64,000 nt of DNA from Cyclobacteriaceae bacterium. Its GTDB lineage: Bacteria; Bacteroidota; Bacteroidia; Cytophagales; Cyclobacteriaceae. Below the pieces are notes generated by a model, which did not search any database, was not told where the DNA came from, and worked only from the letters and a program-made list of their open reading frames with translations. Location of the stretch: NCBI GenBank assembly GCA_028278225.1, contig JANQEU010000069.1, forward strand, positions 186,001 through 250,000. Reading direction: 5' to 3'. Position 1 is the first letter of the stretch; each line of letters begins with the position of its first letter. This document shows, piece after piece, positions 53,121 to 61,856 of this stretch. Both the position numbers and the translations under genes were made by a program.

Positions 53121-53323
53121 TGACACGAATCGCGTTCATTATCTTATTTATATTACTAATTGTTTTGGGACTCTTTCTTATTAAATATGAGGTTAGAGGG
53201 TATGCCTTAGTAATACTGATGCTTGGCTCAATATTAACATTTCTTCGCAGAAAAAATTTGGGGATGAAGCCATGGTGGGGAGGTAACTTAAGGGATATTC
53301 CGAAATATTTCCTGGAACCATAA
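53117..53323 (+). CDS. Small two-TM protein, possible immunity partner
   Basis: A 68-aa protein with two membrane segments (about 4-24 and 30-45; IAFIILFILLIVLGLFLI and GYALVILMLGSILTFL) and a short basic, tryptophan-containing tail (KPWWGGNLRDIPKYF). Its ATG overlaps the stop of the cysteine-rich lipoprotein gene by four bases, so the two are translated together. Small hydrophobic proteins downstream of bacteriocin-like genes are often immunity proteins, which makes this an attractive but unproven reading. No homologue is recognised. Confidence 0.65.
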   Translation: MMTRIAFIILFILLIVLGLFLIKYEVRGYALVILMLGSILTFLRRKNLGMKPWWGGNLRDIPKYFLEP

Positions 53324-53388
53324 AAAGCTCAACAACGACCAGGCCAAAAGACAAGTAACAGGGCGTTGCAAAAGCAATTTTCCGGGGT

Positions 53389-54513
53389 TTAATATTCCCG
53401 GTAGTAATAATACAGCTTGTCTACTACCTGCTGATACAATGGTTCGGCAAATTCCTCAAACATCCGCTGCGGACGGGGAATATCAAGCTCCACACTCTTC
53501 ACCATGTCTTTCTGCTCCTGGGACAGCGCCCGCTCATCACCGGTGAATGTGGCCCAGCTTACCTTCCACTCATATTGACTTGGAAATTTCTCCTGCGTTA
53601 CAATTCTGTTTCGTTCCAGGTCTTTTACCTGGAAATCCAGTAATCCGCTGCCGGTTATGGATTTCTCATTCACTTTTAGCTTTGCTTTTACAGTGCCATA
53701 AACTTTCTCACCATTTTGTGTACTCAGGACCACACTATCTCTTGATACGTCCTCCACATAAGTCCTCGAATTCAGGGCGCCCAGTGCAAAACGCTCAAAT
53801 TCCATATTGATCACATGATCCACCCATTCCAGTTTCTGGGCTTTGGATTCTTCCGGGGTGTAGAATTGTACGTAAGTACTAATGCTTCCCCTGTGAAGAT
53901 ACTCCATCACTTTATTGTAAAAAAAGTCCTGGTTCAGCTTAAGTGCTTTGCTTGGGGATGGGATGGGCTCCACTACCACTCTTAATGTTGCATAGTATAA
54001 TGCCTCCTCTTTGAGATACTCGGTGTCTTTGAACCTCGGTATGTAGTTACTGGCTGCAACAAAATGTTTATGAGCTTCAATGGCCTTATCCCGTCGCTCC
54101 TTATCCTGCATAGCTGCCATTCCCATATCGTACCTGACAAGAGCGGCATCTCCTTTTGCCTCCTGTAGTTCACGTTCTACGGAGGTAGCATTGGGGACAT
54201 ATTTCCTGCATCCCGGACACCTTTGGATCTGGTCGTACTGAGAATCAAGAATTTCGTACTCCCTCACGATCTTGTCCCATTTATAGGGGTCAACGGAATT
54301 TTCCAGCGCCGAGATATTGCTCTTATGTATCTCAAGGGAGTAAGCATAAGCCTTTTTCAGCGTCGCACTCGCTTTCTTTGAATCGTCATTGGACTTCAGA
54401 CGATTGATCGCCTGGTTTACGGCAGTGTCATAATCTCCCTGTTTGAGCGCCTTCTTTCCCGTGGAACAACCGGCAATAACAAAGATCAACAGGACATAGC
54501 TCAGATACCTCAT
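53389..54513 (-). CDS. Lipoprotein with TPR-like helices, unknown function
   Basis: A 374-aa lipoprotein (lipobox VIAGC, Cys16). Residues 20-190 form helical repeats (ALKQGDYDTAVNQAINRL, then EAHKHFVAASNYIP) like tetratricopeptide units, and residues 200-374 look beta-rich with conserved tyrosines at the end (VVDKLYYYYREY). A CPGC pair lies near residues 98-101. I recognise it as a Bacteroidota-type conserved lipoprotein but not as a named family. It probably sits at the outer membrane's inner leaflet. Single gene. Confidence 0.75.
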   Translation of the reverse strand: MRYLSYVLLIFVIAGCSTGKKALKQGDYDTAVNQAINRLKSNDDSKKASATLKKAYAYSLEIHKSNISALENSVDPYKWDKIVREYEILDSQYDQIQRCPGCRKYVPNATSVERELQEAKGDAALVRYDMGMAAMQDKERRDKAIEAHKHFVAASNYIPRFKDTEYLKEEALYYATLRVVVEPIPSPSKALKLNQDFFYNKVMEYLHRGSISTYVQFYTPEESKAQKLEWVDHVINMEFERFALGALNSRTYVEDVSRDSVVLSTQNGEKVYGTVKAKLKVNEKSITGSGLLDFQVKDLERNRIVTQEKFPSQYEWKVSWATFTGDERALSQEQKDMVKSVELDIPRPQRMFEEFAEPLYQQVVDKLYYYYREY

Positions 54514-54598
54514 AACTCTGTTGGTTTAAAAACTAAAGTTAGTCAATGGTCCTCGATATGCGCCGAACCATCGGAAAGAAAAGCGATTTATCTTCAGA

Positions 54599-54907
54599 TC
54601 ACTTTTTAAAATCAATCCTGTGGAAGCCGCCCTGCACCAGGGCGAAATCATAGCGAAGCTGTACGAACTCCCCGGACTTTTTCATAAAACTGACAACATT
54701 CTTCCGGCTTTGAGATAGTTGATCTTTCCTGTCCTCCTTCAAGGTCTTCAGGTTTTCGGAACTGATCTCTTCATATTTCACGATAGAAAGATCACTGTCA
54801 TTGCTGGAAGTTGCCGGACTGGTAAACTCCTTTGGCGACGCAACTGAGGTTGTTATCAACCCCAGGGTCATTACCGTGACCATCAGGGTTTTGAGAATAG
54901 ATTTCAT
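54599..54907 (-). CDS. Small exported protein of unknown function
   Basis: A 102-aa protein with a signal peptide (ending VASP) and a charged helical remainder with the segment LSQSRKNVVSFMKKSGEF. No family is recognised. It is a single gene with 85 bp before the TPR-like lipoprotein gene and about 96 bp after the FtsX-like permease gene. Codon use and an intact signal peptide suggest that it is real. Confidence 0.65.
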   Translation of the reverse strand: MKSILKTLMVTVMTLGLITTSVASPKEFTSPATSSNDSDLSIVKYEEISSENLKTLKEDRKDQLSQSRKNVVSFMKKSGEFVQLRYDFALVQGGFHRIDFKK

Positions 54908-55003
54908 AACATAGCTGGTTAATACCCAACTAACATAGAGCCTGGTTCTTTGTTAAAAAAATGAATTCGCTGAACAAGGATTTAAAAGTCCTGAACAGGA
55001 ATT

Positions 55004-57565
55004 TTAGACTTCATTTCTTAAGACCTCGAGCGGAGAACGGCGGACAATGTTCCTGCTGTTCAGCAGACCGATCGTGACGCTGGTAAATGAGATAGCCAGA
55101 AAGATCACCATCATATGAACGGAGCTGGGCACAAAAGTGAACTCGAAAACGAATCTTCCCAGCAAAATAGTGAAGACTATCGCCAATGCAAGCCCGGCTA
55201 TTGCTCCCAATCCGCCCAGGAAGAAGTATTCAGCTGCAATGATCTTCCAAAGCTGCTGACGGGCCGCTCCCAACGTTCTTAAAAGCACATTTTCCTGCAT
55301 TCGCTGAAACTTGCTCAGTATTATAGAACTGATCATCACCACCAAACCCGTGCCTATACTGAATAAAGCCATGAACTGAATAACAAATGCCACTTTGCCA
55401 AGTATATCTTCAAGTGTCTTCAGGATCAATTCAAGGTCGATTATGGATACGTTTGGGAATTGCCTGACCACTGCCTGCTGGTACCTGGCTGAGACATCAT
55501 TGCGATTGATCCTGGTTATCAGGACATGAAATTGCGGAGCCTGCTCCAGGACACCCTCGGGAAAAACCACCAGGAAGTTGGTTTGTACCCTTCTCCAGTC
55601 AATGTCCCTGAAACTTCCTATATAGGTTTTGATCAATGCACCCTGGACGTTAAACAGCAGTTCATCCCCGATGCCCACATTGAGGTTTTCCGCATATCCC
55701 CGGGAAATTGAAATAAAAATGCTGTCATCAGGATTTAAAATCCTGCCCAGCCACTCTCCTTCAACGAGGGTCTCGGAATCTATCAGTGAATCCCGGTAGG
55801 TAACGCGATATTCTCTGTTGAAGGCCCAACCCGGTATTCTTGCCGTTGTGTCGTTCCAGGCTTCATCTTTGTTTTTCCCATTGACCTCAAGCAGCCGCAT
55901 AGTAACAATAGGCACATCCTGCATCACCGGAAGATCATAGTCGACGGTCATCTGCCGGAGACTTTCTTTCTGGTTAGTTTGAATATCGAATAGTATCGTG
56001 TTTGGCCTCTCGTTTTCACCGGCGAGGGAGACACGCTGGACCAGCAGGTCCTGCATGAAATATAACATGGCAAGGAAGGCGGTACTCAATCCCAACGTCG
56101 TGACCAAGATCACTGTCTGATTGTTTGGGCGATACAAATTGGAAAGGCCCTGCCGCCAGACAAAAGGCATTGAATTCGGAATTATCTTTTTCATTGCCCA
56201 ACTCAATCCCTTGCCCATACCATAGAGGATCACTATTGCGCCTGTCAGGATAGCCGTGTAGATCAATGCATAATAGGGATCCCCCAACTGCCACCATAGT
56301 GCTAGGTAAAGAAAAATGATGACAACGGCACCGATCAGCGTAACCAGCGGATCCACCCTCAATTTGACAGACTCGAACCCAAACCGTATCGCTGAAAGCG
56401 GAGATACCCGTCTCAGCCCAACTAACGAAAGGAGGCCGAACAAAACAGATATCACAATGCCGATCAGAACCCCAGCCAGGATTGCAGGCCAGTAGATTGT
56501 TGGTGTTAAGTCTATCGGGACAAATTCCCTGGTTACCTCCGGTAAGAAAAGATGAATGATCACGCCTATCGTACAGCCGATCAAAGATCCGATCAACCCG
56601 AAGGAGGCTACCTGGACCAGGTAAATGTTGATGGCTTGCGTCGCTTTCATTCCCAGACACCTTAACACGGCGACGGCCTGAACCTTACCCTTCACATAAA
56701 CATAAATTGAGCTTGCTACTCCCAGGCAGCCAAGTAGCAGTGCAGTAAAAGCGATCAGTTCAAGGAATGACGACAGATCCCGGAATGACCGTCCGGTCTC
56801 TTCCTTACGGTCCTCAATGGTATCTACATCATAGCCGGAGCCCTCAGCCAGATCCCTCGCTTCAGCCCATACATTTGACGTATCAATATCCGGATGAAAT
56901 TGATAGTAGGTAACATAATTGATCCTGCTACCCTTTTTTACAAGCCCTGTCTCAGGAACGTATTGCCTGGGAATGTAGACCACCGGTGCTACGGAAGACC
57001 CCACATTTGTTTGTCCGGGTATCCGCTTGATCCTCCCGATTATCTCGAATCCCAGGTTCCCCACCAGGACGGAATCCCCCATCTCCACATTATACTGAAT
57101 GAGTAGTTTCTCATCCACTATCGCATACTGACCGGTTTTGAATCTTGTTGCCGCCGAGGGTGGGTCCGTCTCGATTTCCCCGTAGTAAGGATAGTCGCCC
57201 TCAAGGGCCCGGACCTGTGTCAACCTGGTACCGTCGGTTCTCGGGAACAAGACCATCGAAGAGAAAAACGTCTCTTTGGACTCCGAGGAACTCAGCCACT
57301 TGAACTTGTAAAATAAGCTATCCGGCAGATCCTTGTTTCCACTGACGGAAAAATCAGCACCTAGCAGGCTTTTGGCCTGCTGATCAATTTCGTCCAGCAG
57401 GTTTTCCCGAAAGGAAGTGATACCTACCAGCGCCGCAATGCCCAGTGAAATGGAAGCAATAAACAGCACAAGTTTGGCCCTGCTTTTCCTGCTATCCCGC
57501 CAGGCCATTTTCAGTGGCCATGATCTGCTATAGCGCTCCTTTGATATGGTAATTTTCTTATCCAT
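55004..57565 (-). CDS. FtsX-like ABC permease (YbbP-type)
   Basis: An 853-aa inner-membrane protein of the MacB/LolE/FtsX group with two FtsX-type modules: an N-terminal membrane helix (MAWRDSRKSRAKLVLFIAS), a large periplasmic domain, three helices near 265-380, further central helices (about 400-480), a second periplasmic domain and three helices at the end. This duplicated layout is that of YbbP. It follows the YbbA-like ATPase gene after 15 bp and lies divergent from tesA, exactly as in E. coli. Its task may be the extraction or transport of lipophilic molecules. The C-terminal RRSPLEVLRNEV is the typical FtsX end. Confidence 0.88.
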   Translation of the reverse strand: MDKKITISKERYSRSWPLKMAWRDSRKSRAKLVLFIASISLGIAALVGITSFRENLLDEIDQQAKSLLGADFSVSGNKDLPDSLFYKFKWLSSSESKETFFSSMVLFPRTDGTRLTQVRALEGDYPYYGEIETDPPSAATRFKTGQYAIVDEKLLIQYNVEMGDSVLVGNLGFEIIGRIKRIPGQTNVGSSVAPVVYIPRQYVPETGLVKKGSRINYVTYYQFHPDIDTSNVWAEARDLAEGSGYDVDTIEDRKEETGRSFRDLSSFLELIAFTALLLGCLGVASSIYVYVKGKVQAVAVLRCLGMKATQAINIYLVQVASFGLIGSLIGCTIGVIIHLFLPEVTREFVPIDLTPTIYWPAILAGVLIGIVISVLFGLLSLVGLRRVSPLSAIRFGFESVKLRVDPLVTLIGAVVIIFLYLALWWQLGDPYYALIYTAILTGAIVILYGMGKGLSWAMKKIIPNSMPFVWRQGLSNLYRPNNQTVILVTTLGLSTAFLAMLYFMQDLLVQRVSLAGENERPNTILFDIQTNQKESLRQMTVDYDLPVMQDVPIVTMRLLEVNGKNKDEAWNDTTARIPGWAFNREYRVTYRDSLIDSETLVEGEWLGRILNPDDSIFISISRGYAENLNVGIGDELLFNVQGALIKTYIGSFRDIDWRRVQTNFLVVFPEGVLEQAPQFHVLITRINRNDVSARYQQAVVRQFPNVSIIDLELILKTLEDILGKVAFVIQFMALFSIGTGLVVMISSIILSKFQRMQENVLLRTLGAARQQLWKIIAAEYFFLGGLGAIAGLALAIVFTILLGRFVFEFTFVPSSVHMMVIFLAISFTSVTIGLLNSRNIVRRSPLEVLRNEV

Positions 57566-57580
57566 GGTGTTCCCCTCTCA

Positions 57581-58249
57581 CTAATCCACTATTCTTCCCC
57601 CTTTTAAACGGATGATCTGGTCTGTTTTCTTTGCCAGCTCCACATCATGGGTCACAATGATCAGCGTGGTCCCCTTTTCCCTGTTGATCTCAAACAAAAG
57701 ATCCTCAACGGATTTTCCTGTTTCATCATCAAGGTTACCCGTAGGTTCATCGGCAAACAGTATTTTAGGATCGTTGGAAAAAGCCCTGGCTATGGCTACA
57801 CGTTGTTGTTCACCACCCGAAAGCTGGGTGGGATAGTGATCCATTCTGTCTCCCAGACCTACTCTTTTGAGTAGTTCTTCTGATCTGAGCCGCGCTTTGC
57901 CGACGCCTCGCAGCTCCAGGGGTACCATGACATTCTCAAGTGCCGTTAGTGTAGGTATCAGCTGGAAATTTTGAAAAACAAACCCGACATATCTGTTTCG
58001 GACCTGGGCCAGCTCATCTTCACTCAGCCTGTTAAGCAATATCCGGTTTAATGTGATCTGACCCTGAGTGACGCTGTCCAGACCTGCGCATAATCCAAGA
58101 AGGGTAGTTTTCCCACTTCCGGAAGGTCCCACAATGGCCATCGTCTTTCCTTCATCCACCGAAAAATCAATCGCATCCAAAACCTGAACATTTTTACTTC
58201 CGCTCTGATAGATCTTTGTAATCCCTTCAACGGTTAAAATCGCAGACAT
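57581..58249 (-). CDS. ABC transporter ATP-binding protein (YbbA/LolD type)
   Basis: A 222-aa ABC ATPase of the MacB/LolD/YbbA group. Walker A is GPSGSGKTT (41-49), the signature is QLSGGEQQR, and Walker B is ILFADEPTGNLDDETG; the LDDETG stretch and the VGFVFQNFQL Q-loop are hallmarks of this group. It works with the FtsX-like permease encoded 15 bp downstream. It is divergent from tesA with 66 bp between the starts, matching E. coli ybbA-tesA. Confidence 0.93.
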   Translation of the reverse strand: MSAILTVEGITKIYQSGSKNVQVLDAIDFSVDEGKTMAIVGPSGSGKTTLLGLCAGLDSVTQGQITLNRILLNRLSEDELAQVRNRYVGFVFQNFQLIPTLTALENVMVPLELRGVGKARLRSEELLKRVGLGDRMDHYPTQLSGGEQQRVAIARAFSNDPKILFADEPTGNLDDETGKSVEDLLFEINREKGTTLIIVTHDVELAKKTDQIIRLKGGRIVD

Positions 58250-58315
58250 TCAATTAGTGTATTTAAACTCCTAAAACGAATTGGCAAACTGCATGTTTAC
58301 TATATTCGAATCTTC

Positions 58316-59023
58316 ATGGCCGAAAATATCAAAAAAACACTTGTTTTCTTAATCACATGTACTTTGGTGATGGCCTGTTCCGGTCCAAAAGAGGAAAGAT
58401 CACCTTCTGATGAACAAAAGGGGGAAACGGCAGAAGCTGCTGTGGCACAGGACCAAAGAAAAACCATCGTCTTTTTTGGAAACAGTATTACTGCCGGATA
58501 CCAGTTGGACATGGACCAGGCATTTCCGGCGATCATCCAGCAGTGGCTGGACTCTCTGGGCTATAATTACAGGGTCGTAAATGCGGGATTGAGTGGGGAG
58601 ACAACGGCAAGTGGCAGGAATCGAATTGAATGGGTGCTGCGTACCGTACCTGATATCTTCGTGCTGGAACTCGGCGCCAACGATGGCCTCAGGGGATTGC
58701 CTCTTGAGGAAACCCCGAAAAATCTACAGGCGATCGTTGATGCTGTGGTAAACAAAAATCCTGACGTAAAAATTATCATTACGGGCATGGAGGTCCCTCC
58801 GAATCTCGGCCAGGAATACACGAAGGATTTCAGAAATATCTTCCCGGCCATAGCCGAAAAAAATGATGCCATATTGATCCCATTTTTACTTGAGGGTGTT
58901 GCCGGGGACCCGGAGTTGAATCTGTCAGATGGCATCCATCCCAATCCTGAGGGGCATATTTTACTTGCACAGACCGTATGGAAATACCTGCTCCCATTAC
59001 TGGAAAAACGTGAAGCATTATGA
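58316..59023 (+). CDS. tesA: TesA-like SGNH/GDSL hydrolase, lipoprotein
   Basis: A 235-aa esterase/lysophospholipase-like enzyme. The SGNH blocks are present: block I FFGNSITAG with Ser57, GLSGETTASGR (block II), ELGANDGLRG (block III) and DGIHPNPEGH with the catalytic His-Asp pair. The N-terminus has a lipobox (LVMAC, Cys21), so it is lipid-anchored and not free in the periplasm as in E. coli. Its gene is divergent from the ybbA/ybbP pair, a conserved arrangement, and overlaps the next gene by four bases (ATGA), so tesA and the symporter are co-translated. Confidence 0.92.
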   Translation: MAENIKKTLVFLITCTLVMACSGPKEERSPSDEQKGETAEAAVAQDQRKTIVFFGNSITAGYQLDMDQAFPAIIQQWLDSLGYNYRVVNAGLSGETTASGRNRIEWVLRTVPDIFVLELGANDGLRGLPLEETPKNLQAIVDAVVNKNPDVKIIITGMEVPPNLGQEYTKDFRNIFPAIAEKNDAILIPFLLEGVAGDPELNLSDGIHPNPEGHILLAQTVWKYLLPLLEKREAL

Positions 59024-60393
59024 ACAAATTTGAGCAATGGGTCGTCACCGGAGCAGATCTCGTATGGGGTATGCCACTACTGATCCTGTTGAGCGGGGGC
59101 GGACTGTTCTTTATGGTCTACTCCAAATTTTTGCCTTATCAATACTTTGGCCACGCGATATCCATCCTGAGAGGCAAATATGATGACCCCGATGATCCCG
59201 GGCAGATAAGTCACTTCCAGGCGTTGTCGGGAGCGCTTGCCGCCACCATCGGTATGGGAAATATCAGCGGGGTGGCTTTAGCTATTGTCGCCGGAGGACC
59301 GGGGGCGCTTTTCTGGATGTGGGTCAGCGCTTTTGTAGGTATAGCCACCAAGTTCTTCACCTGCTCCCTGGCTGTCCTGTATCGTGGCAAGGATTCCGCA
59401 GGTGAAATACAGGGCGGACCTATGTATGTGATCCGGGAGGGACTGGGTAAAAAGTGGATGCCGCTGGCGATATTCTTCTCCATTGCAGGATTTTTTGGTG
59501 CCACGCCTGTTTTCCAGGCCAATCAACTGGTCGCTTCAGTGAAGGACGTACTATTCACGGCAAATGGGATTGAAAGCAGCTTTGGTCTCGACTTTTCAAT
59601 GGGTCTGGTGATTGCTTTCCTGGTTGCGCTCGTCATTCTCGGAGGTATTAAGAGAATCGGCGTAGTCGCTTCCAGGCTGGTACCAAGCATGGTAGTGCTG
59701 TATGTGGCAAGTGTTTTGATCATTCTGCTGATGAATGTGGGAGAGATCCTCCCCTCGCTTTCATTCGTGGTCCGGGATGCTTTTAGCGCAAACGCGGTGC
59801 TGGGCGGAGCAATTGGAGCAATAATAATTGAAGGTGGAAAAAGAGCGGCTTTTTCCAATGAAGCAGGGATCGGAATGGCCCCTATGATGCATGGCGCAGC
59901 AAAAACGAAAGAGCCGGTCAGGGAAGGCCTTGTGGCCATGATGGAGCCCTTTTTTGATACGCTGATTGTCTGTACCATGACCGGGTTGTGTATCATCATC
60001 ACCGGTGTCTGGCGGACCGACGCAGCAAACGGTATTGAATTGACGGCTGTTGCATTCAATGATCAATTGCCCGGATTCGGTAAGTATATTCTAGTGACCT
60101 GTGTATCCATCTTCGCCATTACAACCATTTTCGGAATGTCCTATTACGGCAGGAAATGCCTTTCATTCCTGATTGGTGCTCAATATGGCAAGTACTTCAA
60201 TTACTGGTATTTGTTCCTGGTTATTCTCGGATCCGTGGCCACTTTGGATATCGTGGTAAATCTGGTGTTTATCGCTTACGGCCTTATGGCAATACCCACT
60301 ATGATCTCTGCAATGCTCCTGGCTCCAAAGGTAATCGAAGCTGCAAAGGATTATTTCATTAGGATGAATATTGGCGGACAGCATGGGAACTGA
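59020..60393 (+). CDS. Alanine/glycine:cation symporter (AGCS family)
   Basis: A 457-aa inner-membrane Na+-coupled amino-acid transporter. ALSGALAATIGMGNISGVA is the Na+-binding signature region of AGCS proteins; GGPMYVIREGLGKKWMPLA and FSNEAGIGMAPMMH are also diagnostic. About ten to eleven membrane segments are visible. It imports alanine or glycine. It overlaps tesA by four bases. Confidence 0.93.
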   Translation: MNKFEQWVVTGADLVWGMPLLILLSGGGLFFMVYSKFLPYQYFGHAISILRGKYDDPDDPGQISHFQALSGALAATIGMGNISGVALAIVAGGPGALFWMWVSAFVGIATKFFTCSLAVLYRGKDSAGEIQGGPMYVIREGLGKKWMPLAIFFSIAGFFGATPVFQANQLVASVKDVLFTANGIESSFGLDFSMGLVIAFLVALVILGGIKRIGVVASRLVPSMVVLYVASVLIILLMNVGEILPSLSFVVRDAFSANAVLGGAIGAIIIEGGKRAAFSNEAGIGMAPMMHGAAKTKEPVREGLVAMMEPFFDTLIVCTMTGLCIIITGVWRTDAANGIELTAVAFNDQLPGFGKYILVTCVSIFAITTIFGMSYYGRKCLSFLIGAQYGKYFNYWYLFLVILGSVATLDIVVNLVFIAYGLMAIPTMISAMLLAPKVIEAAKDYFIRMNIGGQHGN

Positions 60394-60446
60394 CATTTCT
60401 CAGTCTGTCTCTTCCACCATGAAGAGGCTATTGCCCAACTTTCATC

Positions 60447-60454
60447 TATATTTG
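60447..60454 (+). promoter_or_regulatory. Possible -7 box of trkA
   Basis: TATATTTG, a perfect match to TAnnTTTG, 26 bp before the trkA ATG. A TTG at 60431 is too close to serve as -33, so only the -7 element is supported. Confidence 0.4.
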
Positions 60455-60480
60455 CCGCTCAGTTAGGAAATGAAGTAGGA

Positions 60481-61821
60481 ATGAGAATCATCATTGCTGG
60501 AGCCGGAGAACTAGGACTCCACCTGGCTAAACTCTTAGCAATTGAAGAACAGGATATTGCTTTGATCGATCACGACGAGGGGGTGTTGGAATATGCGGCG
60601 AATCACCTGGATGTAAATATGATCAAGGGTACCTCCACTTCCATCAAAACCCTGGAGGAAGCGGATGTCGAAAAAGCTGACCTTCTGATAGCGGTAACGT
60701 CTATAGAGGAAACCAATTTCACCACGGCGATCCTCGGGAGGCGCCTGGGGGCAAAGCGGACAGTCGCCCGGATATCGAATATTGAGTACCTGAATCAACG
60801 AGAAAGGCTGAACCTGAAGGAGGTCGGGATTGACGAGATCATTTCACCTGAATCCCTGGCTGCCAGGGAAATAAAGCGACTTTTAAAGCAATCCGCACTT
60901 ACCGATACCTTCGAATTTGAAAAAGGGATCTTATCATTGATAGGCATCACCATTGATGAAGGATCCAAGCTGCTTGGTAAGACTTTGATAAATTCCGCTT
61001 ACTTAAATCCGGATCAAAACTTCACTACAGTTGCCATACTCCGTGAGAATGAAACGATCATTCCACACGGGGAAAATAAATTTAAACTGAATGATCATGC
61101 ATATTTCATCGCGGAAAAGGATGGGATTGATCGTGTAATGGATTTGGCAGGTAAGGAAAGAATAACACTGAAAAACCTGATGATCCTTGGCGGAAGCAAA
61201 ATCGGGATCAATACAACCAAGCAGCTCAGCAAAAAGTATAAGATCAAGCTGATCGAACGCAATAGGGAAAAGTGCTTTCAGCTTGCGGAGGAGCTGGGTG
61301 ACGCCATGATCATCAACGGCGACGGCAGAGACCTGGATCTTCTGAAAGAGGAAGGTATTGACAGGATGGATGCCTTTATCGCGTTGACGGGGAATTCGGA
61401 AACGAACATCATCTCCGCCCTTGTGGCCAAAGACGCCGGCGTGAAAAAAACCATTGCCCTGGTGGAAAATATGGATTATATCCACCTGAGTCAGAGCATT
61501 GGTGTAGATACGCTGATCAACAAAAAACTTATTGCGGCAAATTTCATATTCAGGTACATCCGGAAGGGTGAAGTCATCAATATTACCAGTATTCATGGTG
61601 TGGATGCAGAAGTCCTCGAATTTGAGGTGAAAGAAAACTCCAGGATATTAAAGAATGAGCTTCGCAACCTGGACTTTCCTAAAACGGCTATCGTCGGTGG
61701 AGTAATAAGAAAAAGCTGCGGTTATACCGTTCGTGGTGATTTTACTTTTCAGCCCAAAGATCGCGTAGTTGTTTTGTCGAGACCGGACTGTGTGCATTCC
61801 GTAGAAAAATATTTCAAATAA
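60481..61821 (+). CDS. trkA: Trk potassium uptake regulatory protein TrkA
   Basis: A 446-aa cytoplasmic protein with two RCK_N Rossmann domains (IIIAGAGELGLHLAKLLA at the start and LMILGGSKIGINTTKQL near residue 230) and RCK_C segments after each. It binds NAD(H) and ATP/ADP and gates the TrkH/TrkG channel. The usual partner trkH is not next to it: lgt follows after 35 bp, so the channel must be encoded elsewhere. The length is normal for TrkA. Confidence 0.93.
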   Translation: MRIIIAGAGELGLHLAKLLAIEEQDIALIDHDEGVLEYAANHLDVNMIKGTSTSIKTLEEADVEKADLLIAVTSIEETNFTTAILGRRLGAKRTVARISNIEYLNQRERLNLKEVGIDEIISPESLAAREIKRLLKQSALTDTFEFEKGILSLIGITIDEGSKLLGKTLINSAYLNPDQNFTTVAILRENETIIPHGENKFKLNDHAYFIAEKDGIDRVMDLAGKERITLKNLMILGGSKIGINTTKQLSKKYKIKLIERNREKCFQLAEELGDAMIINGDGRDLDLLKEEGIDRMDAFIALTGNSETNIISALVAKDAGVKKTIALVENMDYIHLSQSIGVDTLINKKLIAANFIFRYIRKGEVINITSIHGVDAEVLEFEVKENSRILKNELRNLDFPKTAIVGGVIRKSCGYTVRGDFTFQPKDRVVVLSRPDCVHSVEKYFK

Positions 61822-61856
61822 TTAAGAGAACTACTAATCCTTCGAATATCTGATCC

